A stretch of DNA of 64,000 bases from JAHRAW01 sp965226545 (lineage in GTDB: Bacteria; Pseudomonadota; Gammaproteobacteria; Arenicellales; Poriferihabitantaceae): assembly GCA_965226545.1 (NCBI GenBank), contig OZ245364.1, positions 1,116,001 through 1,180,000 on the forward strand. Reading direction: 5' to 3'. The notes beneath the pieces were generated by a model, which saw only the letters and a list, made by a program, of their open reading frames with translations, did no database searches and was not told the origin of the DNA. Shown here piece after piece: positions 33,573 through 42,020 of the stretch. The position numbers and the translations under genes were made by a program. Positions within the stretch are counted from its first letter, which is position 1. The number at the start of each line of letters is the position of its first letter.

Positions 33573-34736
33573 TTAACCGTGTTCAATCCACTCCAACACC
33601 GCCGCGCGGTCGGCGTTTAAGGTTGGCGCGGCGCGGCGTATTTTGGGGTCGGCGGTGTCGGAAAGTTTAATCGGGTTGCCGGCGATTTTGGCGGCGGGGG
33701 CGGCGTTGTTTTCGATAATCATATTGCGCGCATTGATTTGCCGGTCGGCGACGACATCGGCGATGCTGTGAATCGGCGCGCACGGCACGCCGGCATCGCG
33801 CAAAATTGCAAGCCATTGGTCGACGCTTTTGCCCTGCAGCGCGCGTTCGATGTCAACTTTAAGCGCGGCGCGATGGGTGGTGCGCGATGCATTGTTGCGA
33901 TAATTTTCGCGCGCGATTAATTCTTCGGCGTCGATGGCGCGGCACAACTTGGCAAACAATGCATCGTTGCCGGCGGCGATGATGATTAATTCATCGCCGA
34001 CCGCAAAGCCGTCAAACGGCGTAATCGACGGATGACACAACCCAAGCGGCGTCGGGATTGCGCCGTCGGCCAGATGGCGACCAATCGCGTTTTCCAAAAT
34101 CGCCACTTGGCAATCGAGCATTGCAATGTCAATCATGCAGCCGCGCCCGCTGCGTTCGCGTCGATACAACGCCGCCAACACGCCGCTCAACCCAAACAGC
34201 CCGGCGGTGATGTCGCCAATCGATGTGCCGACGCGCACCGGCGGTTGTTCGGGATGACCGGTGATGCTGAGCAATCCGCCCATCGCCTGCACCACCAAAT
34301 CATATGCCGGCAAATCGCGATACGGGCCGCTTTGCCCGAAGCCGGAGACCGCCGCGTAAATTAATCGTTGGTTGATTCGCTGCAAGGTTTGCCAATCATA
34401 ACCAAGCCGCGTCAATGCGCCGGCGCGATAATTTTCGACCAATACATCGGCGCGCGCGATTAATTTTTCGAAGACGATTCGTTCATCGGCGGATTTTAAA
34501 TCCAATGCAATGCTTTGCTTGCCGCGATTGAGCGATTCAAAATACGCCGATTTGCCGTCGGTAAACGGCCCAAATTGCCGCGCATCATCGCCGCCCGGCG
34601 GCTCGACTTTAATCACCCGCGCACCCAAATCCGCCATCACCATCGTCGCATATGGCCCAGCCAATACGCGGGTTAAATCGACGACCACGACATCGTGCAA
34701 TGGTCCGTCGGTGGGTTGTTGGTCGGTGTTGGTCAT
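33573..34736 (-). CDS. CaiB/BaiF-family (family III) CoA-transferase
   Basis: The 387-residue protein has the family III features: VVDLTRVLAGPYATMVMADLGARVIKVE at the N-terminus, NRGKQSIALDLK, VENYRAGALTRLGYDW and VGTSIGDITAGLFG with the catalytic Asp. Members move CoA between acids such as carnitine, formate, oxalate, succinate or bile acids; the substrate here is open. ATG 34736 is chosen as the family start. It may act with the acyl-CoA ligase and hydroxyacyl-CoA dehydrogenase encoded at 46-49 kb. Confidence 0.9.
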   Translation of the reverse strand: MTNTDQQPTDGPLHDVVVVDLTRVLAGPYATMVMADLGARVIKVEPPGGDDARQFGPFTDGKSAYFESLNRGKQSIALDLKSADERIVFEKLIARADVLVENYRAGALTRLGYDWQTLQRINQRLIYAAVSGFGQSGPYRDLPAYDLVVQAMGGLLSITGHPEQPPVRVGTSIGDITAGLFGLSGVLAALYRRERSGRGCMIDIAMLDCQVAILENAIGRHLADGAIPTPLGLCHPSITPFDGFAVGDELIIIAAGNDALFAKLCRAIDAEELIARENYRNNASRTTHRAALKVDIERALQGKSVDQWLAILRDAGVPCAPIHSIADVVADRQINARNMIIENNAAPAAKIAGNPIKLSDTADPKIRRAAPTLNADRAAVLEWIEHG

Positions 34737-34850
34737 TCGAATGTGTGGTGTAAGAAAATGTTGCGATTGGTTTTCATCGTTAAGTTGCACGGTCGAATCG
34801 CGCAGTTAAGTTACTGCGGATAAGTCGCATGGATAAATTACGCGGTTAAA
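34737..34850. repeat. Degenerate intergenic repeats near the CoA-transferase start
   Basis: GGTCGAATCGCGCAGTTAAGTTACTGCGGATAA-like steps recur as short GTTAA(A/G)TTAC(T/G) units over about 80 bases. There is no ORF. Confidence 0.5.
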
Positions 34851-35189
34851 TTACTTTTCAGTTTTCTCGCGTGCGCGTTCGTGGTCGGATTGGGTTTGCA
34901 ACACTGCGGCGACGCATTGTTCGATGTCGGTGTATTCGTCTATGCTGGTGCCGTATTGTTCATGCGGGTTGTAAAAAAATTGCGTGCGATAACGTCCGGG
35001 CGCGCATTTAAACACGACAAAGTTGGCGTCGCGTTCATGCCAATAGACCGTTGGGCAACGTTGGGCTGCATCGTCGTCGTCAAGAAGCAGTTCGCTGTCC
35101 GCCAAATGAATTTGCACTTCTTGGCGATAACGTTGCTGCAACATTTCGCGGATGGACGCCAATTCGGCGTCGGTGAATTCTTCGGTCAT
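34851..35189 (-). CDS. Hypothetical acidic protein (112 aa)
   Basis: A small soluble protein. It starts MTEEFTDAELASIREMLQQRY, has an acidic LLLDDDDAAQ segment, then FVVFKCAPGRYRTQFFYNPHEQYG and a charged tail ending EKTEK. I do not recognise the family. The ordered composition, Glu/Asp content and the absence of competing frames support coding. It lies between the CoA-transferase and CDF genes on the same strand. Confidence 0.6.
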   Translation of the reverse strand: MTEEFTDAELASIREMLQQRYRQEVQIHLADSELLLDDDDAAQRCPTVYWHERDANFVVFKCAPGRYRTQFFYNPHEQYGTSIDEYTDIEQCVAAVLQTQSDHERAREKTEK

Positions 35190-35280
35190 GGCGGTTAAGT
35201 TAAAGGTGACGTTGTAAGTGATGTTGGAGGTAAAGTTACGCGTAATGTTGCCTCGATGATTTTAACAAAAATATCATCGG

Positions 35281-36486
35281 TTAATCCCATACTTGTACGC
35301 CGCCAAACCAATTATGGTTGTGTAAACCGGTTTCCAATTTCACTTGCAGTGCAACTTTAAATACATGTCGATTGGCGTCCGACAGGTTCAGGGCATTGGC
35401 ATCGATAAACAATTCAAGTTCAATTTTGCCGTCGAGATAATGCAACACAAGATTGCGCGGCGTTAATGCGCCCAAGGCGGCTTGCACTTTATCCGGCGAA
35501 TTAAATCCCCGCAACGCTTCGGTTATTGCATCGACGACTTCGCTGCGAAACGGCAGTTGCGCGCAGTCACCGTCAGTGTTGCCTTCGCCATCACCGTCGT
35601 GTTCGACATCGATGTGACAAATAATGTGCGCGAGGTTGTCGAATTGAGTTAACAAATGCATCACCACGCGGTCGCCCAAGTAATGGCTTTCCGATGCGCT
35701 TAACTTCGGCGCGACTTGCAGATGCATTTCCAATGCAATTTTTGCGCCCATGCCGCGCGTTTTGAGGTCATGTACATCGATGATGCCTTCGACTTCGCGC
35801 ACCGCTTTTTCCAACGCCGCGCGTTGTTCGGGCGGGGCGGCGGTGTCGACCAATTCGCGCACCGCGCCGCTGCAAAAATCCCAGCCGACTTTGCCAATCA
35901 ACGCCGCCACCGCCAACGCGGCGAGCGGGTCGAGCCAGGCGACGCCGAGCATTGCGCCGCCGACGCCGAGCAACACGACCAGCGACGACAATGCATCGCT
36001 GCGGCTGTGCCAGGCGTTGGCGATTAATAATGTCGAGCCGAGTTGTTCGCCGACCGCGCGGGTTTTGCGGTAAATCCATTCCTTGCACAGTAACGACAAC
36101 ATTGCAATCGCCAACGCCGGCCAAGTCGGCGTCGCCGTCGGCGATGCATCCAACAACGCGCGCACAGTTTGCAACGCCATCGCCGCGCCGACCAAAATTA
36201 ACAGCATGCCGAGCATCGCGCTGCCGAGCGTTTCGAATCTTCGATGACCGTAAGGATGATTGGCGTCGGCGTCTTCGCCGGCGATTTTAATCAACACCAC
36301 CACGGCGCAATCGGTGAGTAAATCGGACAGCGAATGAATGCCGTCAGCCATCAACGCCTGTGAATGAAACAACCAGCCGCCGAGCAGTTTGAGTGCACCC
36401 AATGCGCCGTCGAGCAATGCGCCGAGCCAAGTGATGCGCAATGCATCGCGCGTCGTTGGCGTTGATTGGCGAGCGGAGTCTGGCAT
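35281..36486 (-). CDS. Cation diffusion facilitator (CDF) metal transporter
   Basis: The 401-residue protein has six TM segments. Metal-site motifs are LMADGIHSLSD (TM2) and NAWHSRSDALSS (TM5), i.e. the HxxxD type seen in zinc/iron/manganese members, and HPYGHRRFETLG follows TM2. The C-terminal domain is extended by about 100 residues past the usual cytoplasmic fold, with an acidic loop (DVEHDGDGEGNTDGD) and a second alpha/beta segment ending GLHNHNWFGGVQVWD. It probably exports Zn, Fe or Mn. Confidence 0.88.
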   Translation of the reverse strand: MPDSARQSTPTTRDALRITWLGALLDGALGALKLLGGWLFHSQALMADGIHSLSDLLTDCAVVVLIKIAGEDADANHPYGHRRFETLGSAMLGMLLILVGAAMALQTVRALLDASPTATPTWPALAIAMLSLLCKEWIYRKTRAVGEQLGSTLLIANAWHSRSDALSSLVVLLGVGGAMLGVAWLDPLAALAVAALIGKVGWDFCSGAVRELVDTAAPPEQRAALEKAVREVEGIIDVHDLKTRGMGAKIALEMHLQVAPKLSASESHYLGDRVVMHLLTQFDNLAHIICHIDVEHDGDGEGNTDGDCAQLPFRSEVVDAITEALRGFNSPDKVQAALGALTPRNLVLHYLDGKIELELFIDANALNLSDANRHVFKVALQVKLETGLHNHNWFGGVQVWD

Positions 36487-36812
36487 GCGTGATGTACTGT
36501 GAATGCGGTGATGAATGCGATGGTGAATGTGACGGTGAAAGTGTCGATGAAGTGTCGATGAAAGCGGCGATTAATGCGGCGCGGGTTATGCGTTGTACTA
36601 ATTGTATTGTGATGATTGCCTTGTCGATTGCATCGTCGATTGCCTTGTCGATTGTAGCGCGTTCGGTGATAAAATCCACGCCGTTTGTTTTTTGATTCAT
36701 CATCGCAACGGCGCGCGCAATTGGTTGCGTTGTTTGTGATGTAATTTTAATTTGTCGCGCGACTTGTCACGAAGTTTGTCGCGCAATTTTTTGCGCAGTT
36801 TGTTTACCGGTT
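36487..36812. repeat. 326-base gap with degenerate repeats, CDF/mscS
   Basis: There are two repeat types: GTGTCGATGAA / GACGGTGAA units near 36525-36570 and TTGCCTTGTCGATTG(CA) units near 36616-36660. GTTTGTCGCGCAA units then precede the mscS start. The divergent promoters of the two genes must lie here but are not clear. No coding frame is supported. Confidence 0.65.
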
Positions 36813-37895
36813 ATGCAAGACCATCCACTTTATTTAACGCTGATGCACTGGGCCGGCGACAACGGCTGGGCGGTGCAGGTTGGCGCGGTTATCGGGTTGA
36901 CATTAATTTGTCATCTCATCGCGCGGTTTGTATTGCGGCGGCTGCAGGCGCATCGTCGCGCGAGCATTGCGACGTGGTTGGCGGCGGCGCGCGCGCCGGT
37001 GAAATTGTTGATATGGATGATTGGCGCAAGCGTGGTGATCGACATCGTGCTGATGCGTTGGCATGCGCAACATTGGCTTGCCGACGGCGCGCGACAAATC
37101 GGCGTCATCGTCGTGTTGTCCTGGGGCGCGATGCGGTTTGTCGAAGTGGTGCACGCCAACTTGATGGCGCGCGGTGCGGCGCGCGGGCGCGCGATGGACG
37201 CGACCACCGCCGATGCGGTCGGCAAATTGTTGCGCGCATGCATTGTGATTGTCGCGGTGTTGATGATTGTGCAAACGCTCGGCGTCAGCGTTTCCGGCGT
37301 GTTGGCGTTTGGCGGCGTCGGCGGCATCGTCGTCGGTTTTGCGGCAAAGGATTTGCTCGCCAACTTTCTCGGCGGTTTGATGTTGTATTTCGACCGCCCG
37401 TTTGCCGTCGGCGATTGGGTGCATTCGCCGGACCGCGAAATTGAAGGCACGGTCGAACACATCGGCTGGCGGTTGACGCGCATCCGCACCTTCGACCAAC
37501 GCCCGGTGTATTTGCCGAACAGTTTGTTTGCAACGATAATCGTCGTCAATCCGTCGCGGATGACGCATCGACAAATTTATGAAACCATCGACATCCGCCG
37601 CGATGATGTCGACAAAATTGCCGCCATCGTCACCGCCGTCGAAAAAATGCTGCGCGAACATCCGCACATCGACCAACAACAACCGGTGCTGGTCAGTTTC
37701 AATCGATTCGCGCATTGGTCGTTGGAGTTGTTTATTTACGCCTTAACCAACACGACCGGCTGGGGCGAATATCACCGCATCAAGCAGGATGTCCTGTTGC
37801 AAATCAACGCGATTATCCGCGCACATCACGCGCAACTCGCGCTGCCGAGTCAACAAGTGCAGATGACCGATGCGTTGCGCATCGCGCGCAAATGA
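36813..37895 (+). CDS. MscS-family small-conductance mechanosensitive channel
   Basis: The 360-residue membrane protein has four or five TM segments. The pore-lining TM3 region is VSGVLAFGGVGGIVVGFAAKDLLANFLGGLML, and the beta-domain begins RPFAVGDWVHSPDREIEGTVEHIGWRLTRIRT. YLPNSLFATIIVVNPSR is also typical. It protects against hypoosmotic shock. ATG 36813 is in the expected place. The stop overlaps the acylphosphatase start (ATGA). Confidence 0.9.
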   Translation: MQDHPLYLTLMHWAGDNGWAVQVGAVIGLTLICHLIARFVLRRLQAHRRASIATWLAAARAPVKLLIWMIGASVVIDIVLMRWHAQHWLADGARQIGVIVVLSWGAMRFVEVVHANLMARGAARGRAMDATTADAVGKLLRACIVIVAVLMIVQTLGVSVSGVLAFGGVGGIVVGFAAKDLLANFLGGLMLYFDRPFAVGDWVHSPDREIEGTVEHIGWRLTRIRTFDQRPVYLPNSLFATIIVVNPSRMTHRQIYETIDIRRDDVDKIAAIVTAVEKMLREHPHIDQQQPVLVSFNRFAHWSLELFIYALTNTTGWGEYHRIKQDVLLQINAIIRAHHAQLALPSQQVQMTDALRIARK

Positions 37896-38323
37896 ATCCG
37901 CCGACGGCGATGCATTTCATCGTGCGCGGACGCGTGCAAGGCGTCGGCTTTCGCGTTGCGGTGTTGCGCGAAGCCGAACGATTGGCGTTGTCCGGTTGGG
38001 TGCGCAACTTAACCAACGGCGATGTCGAAGCGGTGGCGTGCGGCGATGCTTTGCCGCTTGCGCGCTTGGCGGAGTGGTTGCGACATGGTCCGCAGTTGGC
38101 GCGCGTCGATAATTTGCACGCCGCGACAATCGATGAAGCGCGTTGTGGCAAGATAAACCAGTTGCGGGTTAATGATGATGAGGTTGACCGTGTCGACGCC
38201 ATCGACGATAGTGACGTCGATGGTGACGACGATGACGCTGATGATGGCGACGTTGCCAACGACGTCGAAAACCAAAACGCTTTTGTGATTCGCCGCGACA
38301 GTGCGGCGTCACTCGGGGGATGA
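37892..38323 (+). CDS. Acylphosphatase with an Asp-rich insertion
   Basis: The 143-residue protein has a standard start MHFIVRGRVQGVGFRVAV with the phosphate-binding Arg, and GWVRNLTNGDVEAVACG with the catalytic Asn. The usual 90-residue domain is interrupted at about residue 94 by about 35 residues rich in Asp (DDSDVDGDDDDADDGD). It then resumes with AFVIRRD, the last beta strand. The ATG overlaps the mscS stop by ATGA. The insertion is unusual; an expanded trinucleotide-like GAC/GAT run may have created it. Confidence 0.85.
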   Translation: MNPPTAMHFIVRGRVQGVGFRVAVLREAERLALSGWVRNLTNGDVEAVACGDALPLARLAEWLRHGPQLARVDNLHAATIDEARCGKINQLRVNDDEVDRVDAIDDSDVDGDDDDADDGDVANDVENQNAFVIRRDSAASLGG

Positions 38324-38324
38324 T

Positions 38325-39002
38325 ATGCGATTAATTTTATTGGGCGCGCCGGGCGCCGGCAAAGGCACGATTGCCAAACAATTGGGCGAACACAGCGGCG
38401 CGGTGCAGATTTCCACCGGCGACATTTTGCGCGGCGCGATTGACGCCGGCAATGAACTCGGCGCGCAAGCCGAACAAGCGATGCGGCGCGGCGAATTGGT
38501 GCCGGATGATTTGATTATGTCGCTGATGGAAACGCGCCTGCGCGCGCCGGATTGCGCCAACGGTTTTTTACTGGACGGCTTTCCGCGCACGATTCCGCAA
38601 GCCGAGGCGTTGCAAACATTGCTGGATAAATTGTCGATAGCGATTGATTTGGTGGTGAACATCGAAGTCGAACGCAAGGTGTTGTTGCAGAGACTCGAAA
38701 CGCGGCGCACTTGTGAAAACCCGGAATGTCAGGCGATTTATAACGTGCGCAGCAAGCCGCCCAAGGTCGATGGCATCTGCGATGTGTGCGGCAACGCGGT
38801 GGTGCAGCGCGAGGATGAAAGCGAAGCCGCGATTAATCATCGTCTGGAAATTTACGCCGAAAAAACCGCGCCGCTCATCGGCTATTATCAATCGCGCGGC
38901 GTGTTGTTAAATGTGCGCGCCGCCGATGATGAAGCCAATCGACCGGGCGAACAAGGTGAAGATATTGTCAACAGTGTGTTGGCGCGGCTTGGATTGCAGT
39001 AA
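38325..39002 (+). CDS. adk: Adenylate kinase (zinc-LID type)
   Basis: The 225-residue enzyme interconverts AMP, ATP and ADP. P-loop GAPGAGKGT lies near residue 7, followed by STGDILRGAI, NGFLLDGFPRT and the LID. The LID has four cysteines (CENPEC ... CDVCG, about 129-157), the zinc-binding form. ATG 38325 follows CGGGGGA one base after the acylphosphatase stop, so the genes are co-transcribed from mscS. Confidence 0.95.
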   Translation: MRLILLGAPGAGKGTIAKQLGEHSGAVQISTGDILRGAIDAGNELGAQAEQAMRRGELVPDDLIMSLMETRLRAPDCANGFLLDGFPRTIPQAEALQTLLDKLSIAIDLVVNIEVERKVLLQRLETRRTCENPECQAIYNVRSKPPKVDGICDVCGNAVVQREDESEAAINHRLEIYAEKTAPLIGYYQSRGVLLNVRAADDEANRPGEQGEDIVNSVLARLGLQ

Positions 39003-39042
39003 CGTTACCGGCGACCATTGCAGTGAACGATGAACAGTGGTG

Positions 39043-39732
39043 ATGAATATGAACGACAAAGAAACCGATTTGAAACGCGCGGCTAAGCGTCAACCTAAAA
39101 ATAAAAACAAATTCGACGCCAAACAAATCGATGCGCGGTTGGCGCGAGTATATTCGCACGAGGGCGACAAACTCGACCACTATGATCGATGGGCGGCGCA
39201 ATACGACGCCGACTTGCGCGACTTCGATTATGTCGGGCATCTGCGCACTGCGGAAATCTTCTGCGAAGTCGCGCCGGATAAAACCGCCGCCGTGTTGGAT
39301 TTAGGTTGCGGCACCGGCTTGGCCGGCGAAACTTTATCCGGCTTCGGCTATCAATGCATGGACGGCGCCGACTTCTCCGCACAAATGCTCGCCCGCGCCA
39401 ACCAACGCGGCGTGTATCGCGCGTTGCATCAACGCGATGTCACCGCGCCGATGCAATTCGATTGCGAATACGATGCGCTGATAAGCAGCGGATTGTTTTC
39501 CTTCGGCATCCCGCATATCGACGCGCTGCCCAACGCAATCGCCGCGGTGCGTTGCCAAGCGTTATGCGTCATCAGCGTCAACGGCGCGGCGTGGCGCGAA
39601 CACGATATACAACGTCAATTGCCGCAACTCGCCGAACGCGGCGGGTTTGTGGTCGAACAATGCATCGAAACCGATTACTTGCGCGCTGAAAAAATTAATG
39701 CGCAAGTGTTGGTAATTCGTCGTATGCGGTGA
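39043..39732 (+). CDS. Class I SAM-dependent methyltransferase
   Basis: The protein of about 229 residues has motif I VLDLGCGTGLAGE, and DGADFSAQMLARANQRG and YDALISSGLFSFGIPH follow. A basic, lysine-rich N-terminus (KRAAKRQPKNKNKFDAKQ) precedes the domain. It resembles the METTL27/WBSCR27-like group; the substrate is unknown. ATG 39043 and 39049 are both possible starts. It lies 40 bases after adk. Confidence 0.8.
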   Translation: MNMNDKETDLKRAAKRQPKNKNKFDAKQIDARLARVYSHEGDKLDHYDRWAAQYDADLRDFDYVGHLRTAEIFCEVAPDKTAAVLDLGCGTGLAGETLSGFGYQCMDGADFSAQMLARANQRGVYRALHQRDVTAPMQFDCEYDALISSGLFSFGIPHIDALPNAIAAVRCQALCVISVNGAAWREHDIQRQLPQLAERGGFVVEQCIETDYLRAEKINAQVLVIRRMR

Positions 39733-39901
39733 TGTCGCGGGTGACTTGCTGAACGACACTTGTCACTTGTCACTTGTCGCGTGTAACTTGTCACTTGTAA
39801 CTTGTCACTTGCAATTCGTAAGGCGCGACACGCAATTCGCCGCTTGCCGTTTGTGATTCGTTAACTGATGTCGCTTGCGTCACGCGCGGCTTGTCAGCCA
39901 C
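39733..39901. repeat. Degenerate intergenic repeats (CACTTGT type)
   Basis: About ten copies of (T/C)ACTTGT(C/A) between 39745 and 39810 in a convergent gap, followed by GCAATTCG(T/C) units. There is no ORF. Confidence 0.8.
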
Positions 39902-40294
39902 TTATCCGGCGTTCTCGTTGCCGTCGACTTCCGCCAACACTTGCCGCGCCGCACGGAAGCATTCCAATGCGCGCGGTACGCCGCAATAGATTGCGATGAC
40001 ATGAATAATCGCGCGCAGTTGTTCGCGGGTGATGCCGTTGGTGATGGCGCCGCGGCAGTGCAGTTGCCATTCGTTCATTGTGCCGAGTGCGCCGAGCATT
40101 GTTAGGTTCATCATCGAGCGCGTTTTGGCGTCGATGCATTCATCGCCCCAACCGAATCCCCAGCACCATTCGGTCATCATCTCTTGGAAGGGTTGGTTAA
40201 AATCGTCGGCGTTTGCCAAGGTGTTTTCGACATACTCGGCGCCTAAGGTGGCTTTGCGTTGTGCAAGCCCAAGTTCAAATCGTTTTTTGTCCAT
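39902..40294 (-). CDS. Carboxymuconolactone decarboxylase-family protein
   Basis: This 130-residue all-helical protein contains the AhpD/CMD core KTRSMMNLTMLGALGTMNEWQLHCRGAITNGITREQLRAIIHVIAIYCGVPRALE. It lacks the CxxC of AhpD peroxidases, so it resembles PcaC-type proteins. The ATG at 40294 is preceded by GGGAG. Its role in aromatic acid breakdown is possible but no other pca genes are nearby. Confidence 0.85.
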   Translation of the reverse strand: MDKKRFELGLAQRKATLGAEYVENTLANADDFNQPFQEMMTEWCWGFGWGDECIDAKTRSMMNLTMLGALGTMNEWQLHCRGAITNGITREQLRAIIHVIAIYCGVPRALECFRAARQVLAEVDGNENAG

Positions 40295-40317
40295 TGAGTA
40301 CTCCCGCAAGTGCGTTG

Positions 40318-40498
40318 GTAAGTGAAAAGGAAAGTGAACGTTAAGTGTTAAGCGTTAACGTTAAAGTAGAAGTAGATGTAAAAGTAAAAGTGAAAACAAA
40401 AATAAAACAAACAAAGTAAAAGTTAAAGTCAAACTTAAAACAAAACATAAAGCAAAACATAAAGCAAAACATAAAGCAAAACTTAATTTAACATTGCA
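40318..40498. repeat. Degenerate intergenic repeats (AAAGCAAAACAT type)
   Basis: GTTAAGCGTTAACG-like units and GTAAAAGT(G/T)AAA units are followed by four copies of AAAACATAAAGC (12 bases), between two minus-strand genes. It is not a CRISPR: there are no unique spacers. Confidence 0.85.
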
Positions 40499-41230
40499 CT
40501 ATTGCGTCGCATCGCGTGCAGTTAATTTAATCAATCGAAATTGCGCAATCATTTTGCCGCCGGCATTGTCCGAGTCGGTCATCAAGCCGATGCCGTCTAC
40601 CAACGGTTGCCCGGTAAAAATTCCCCGCCAGGTTTTATCGACATCAATCGTCTCGCGTCGCCAAACGCCGTTGGATGCGTTGGCGTTGGCGAAGGCGCGC
40701 ATGCGCACTTGGTGCAGCGGATTGTTATAGCGGCGATACGGGCTTGGCCAAGTTGCGCCGACCGCTTTGTCGCGTGCGCGCACCAAGTTGAGCGTTTTGG
40801 AATGCAGTTGATTGCCGGCGAATAGATACAGGCGAAAGGCAAAATCATCGCCGCGTTTGTCGTCTTCGGGCGGGCCGTCGCGCGGGGCGGCGTCGACGCG
40901 CCAATCGAACTCGAGCAACGGCGTATCGCGCAAATCAATCGGCTCGGCGAAGCGCAAATAAAACAATGATGCGCCGCCATCGGCGACCGCGCGCAATGCA
41001 TTGCCGTCGGCGTCGGCGATGATTTCGTATTGCGTCGGGCGCGCGATTTTTTTGCGATTGAATTCGGCGTAGCCCCAACGCCCCGGGCGGATGTCGGCGA
41101 TGGCTTGCGGCTGCCCAATCGGCAGGGCGGCGATGCGCGTCGAATCCAACAACACGCGCTCAGCCAACGCCGCACCGCAGTTCATCGACAACAATCCGAC
41201 CGCCAATGCATAACGCAACAATTTTTTCAT
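40499..41230 (-). CDS. DUF3047 family exported protein
   Basis: The 243-residue protein has a signal peptide (MKKLLRYALAVGLLSMNCGAALA). A jelly-roll-like domain typical of DUF3047 follows: FDWRVDAAPRDGPPEDDKRGDDFAFRLYL, then WGYAEF and GIGLMTDSDNAGGKMIAQF. ATG 41230 fits the signal sequence. The function is unknown; it is predicted periplasmic. Confidence 0.85.
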   Translation of the reverse strand: MKKLLRYALAVGLLSMNCGAALAERVLLDSTRIAALPIGQPQAIADIRPGRWGYAEFNRKKIARPTQYEIIADADGNALRAVADGGASLFYLRFAEPIDLRDTPLLEFDWRVDAAPRDGPPEDDKRGDDFAFRLYLFAGNQLHSKTLNLVRARDKAVGATWPSPYRRYNNPLHQVRMRAFANANASNGVWRRETIDVDKTWRGIFTGQPLVDGIGLMTDSDNAGGKMIAQFRLIKLTARDATQ

Positions 41231-41360
41231 CGGCGCATTGTAGCACTGCATCGGCTATAATCATTCGCCGTTTGCCGCGCGTTAATGTTGTGTGTAACGA
41301 TTGTGATGGCAGTGCAACAATGACCGTGCAACAGTAACCGTATAAAACGAGTAGACCGAG

Positions 41361-41687
41361 ATGATGCAACAAACGATTGAACAAAAATTGCGCGCGCTCG
41401 AACCGCAGGTGTGCCTCGTCGAAAACGAAAGCCGCATGCATAACGTGCCGGCGGATGCCGAATCGCATTTTAAGGTCACCATTGTTGCGCAACAATTCGA
41501 AGGCGATGCGCCGTTGGCGCGACATCGACGCGTGTATCAATTGCTTGCCGATGAACTCGCCGGCGGCGTGCATGCGTTGGCGGTGCATGCATTTACGCCC
41601 GATGAATGGCGCGCCAAGAATCAAACCAGCGGCGATTCGCCGCCGTGTCTCGGCGGCTCGGCGGCGGATAAAAAATCGGTTGCATAA
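41361..41687 (+). CDS. BolA-family protein
   Basis: The 108-residue protein has the BolA fold: ENESRMHNVPADAESHFKVTIVAQQFEGDAPLARHRRVYQLLADELAGGVHALAVHAFTPDEW. The invariant His (RHRRVY and MHN) suits Fe-S/glutaredoxin interaction. A TATAAT at 41256-41261 is a possible -10 element. The C-terminal 20 residues (SGDSPPCLGGSAADKKSVA) are extra. Confidence 0.9.
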   Translation: MMQQTIEQKLRALEPQVCLVENESRMHNVPADAESHFKVTIVAQQFEGDAPLARHRRVYQLLADELAGGVHALAVHAFTPDEWRAKNQTSGDSPPCLGGSAADKKSVA

Positions 41688-42020
41688 ACGCGACCTGTAC
41701 GCAATTAAATACGACATCGATGGCGTGCGCGGCGGACTTTTCTTTATAATCGCGCGCCCTACAATCGCGCCGCTTTGTCTATGCCATTTTGTTAATAGTT
41801 TGTCGATGACAATTAACTTGTCTTTGTGTTTATTTGTGTGACTTAATTTGTAATTTATTAATTTGTAATTTAATTTGTAATTTATTAATTATTTAATTAA
41901 TTGGTTACTTGATTTGTTACTTCGTTACTTTGTCACTTGTTAACTTTTGTTTCCCATTGCTACTTGCCGTTCCATTTTATTACCCATTAACTTCATTAAC
42001 ACCAACCAACCCTCACAACC
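41688..42020. repeat. 333-base gap with AT-rich degenerate repeats upstream of fhs
   Basis: After 41800 the sequence is built from TTTGTAATTTATTAA units and then (T)TGTTACTT(C/T)G units, about 200 bases in all, ending with ACCAACCAACC-like steps before the fhs ATG. There is no coding frame. The fhs promoter probably lies here but is not evident. Confidence 0.75.

Noticed and set aside
40440..40495. Regular 12-base repeats resembling a CRISPR
   Set aside because: The units are directly adjacent with no unique spacers, and no cas genes are present.
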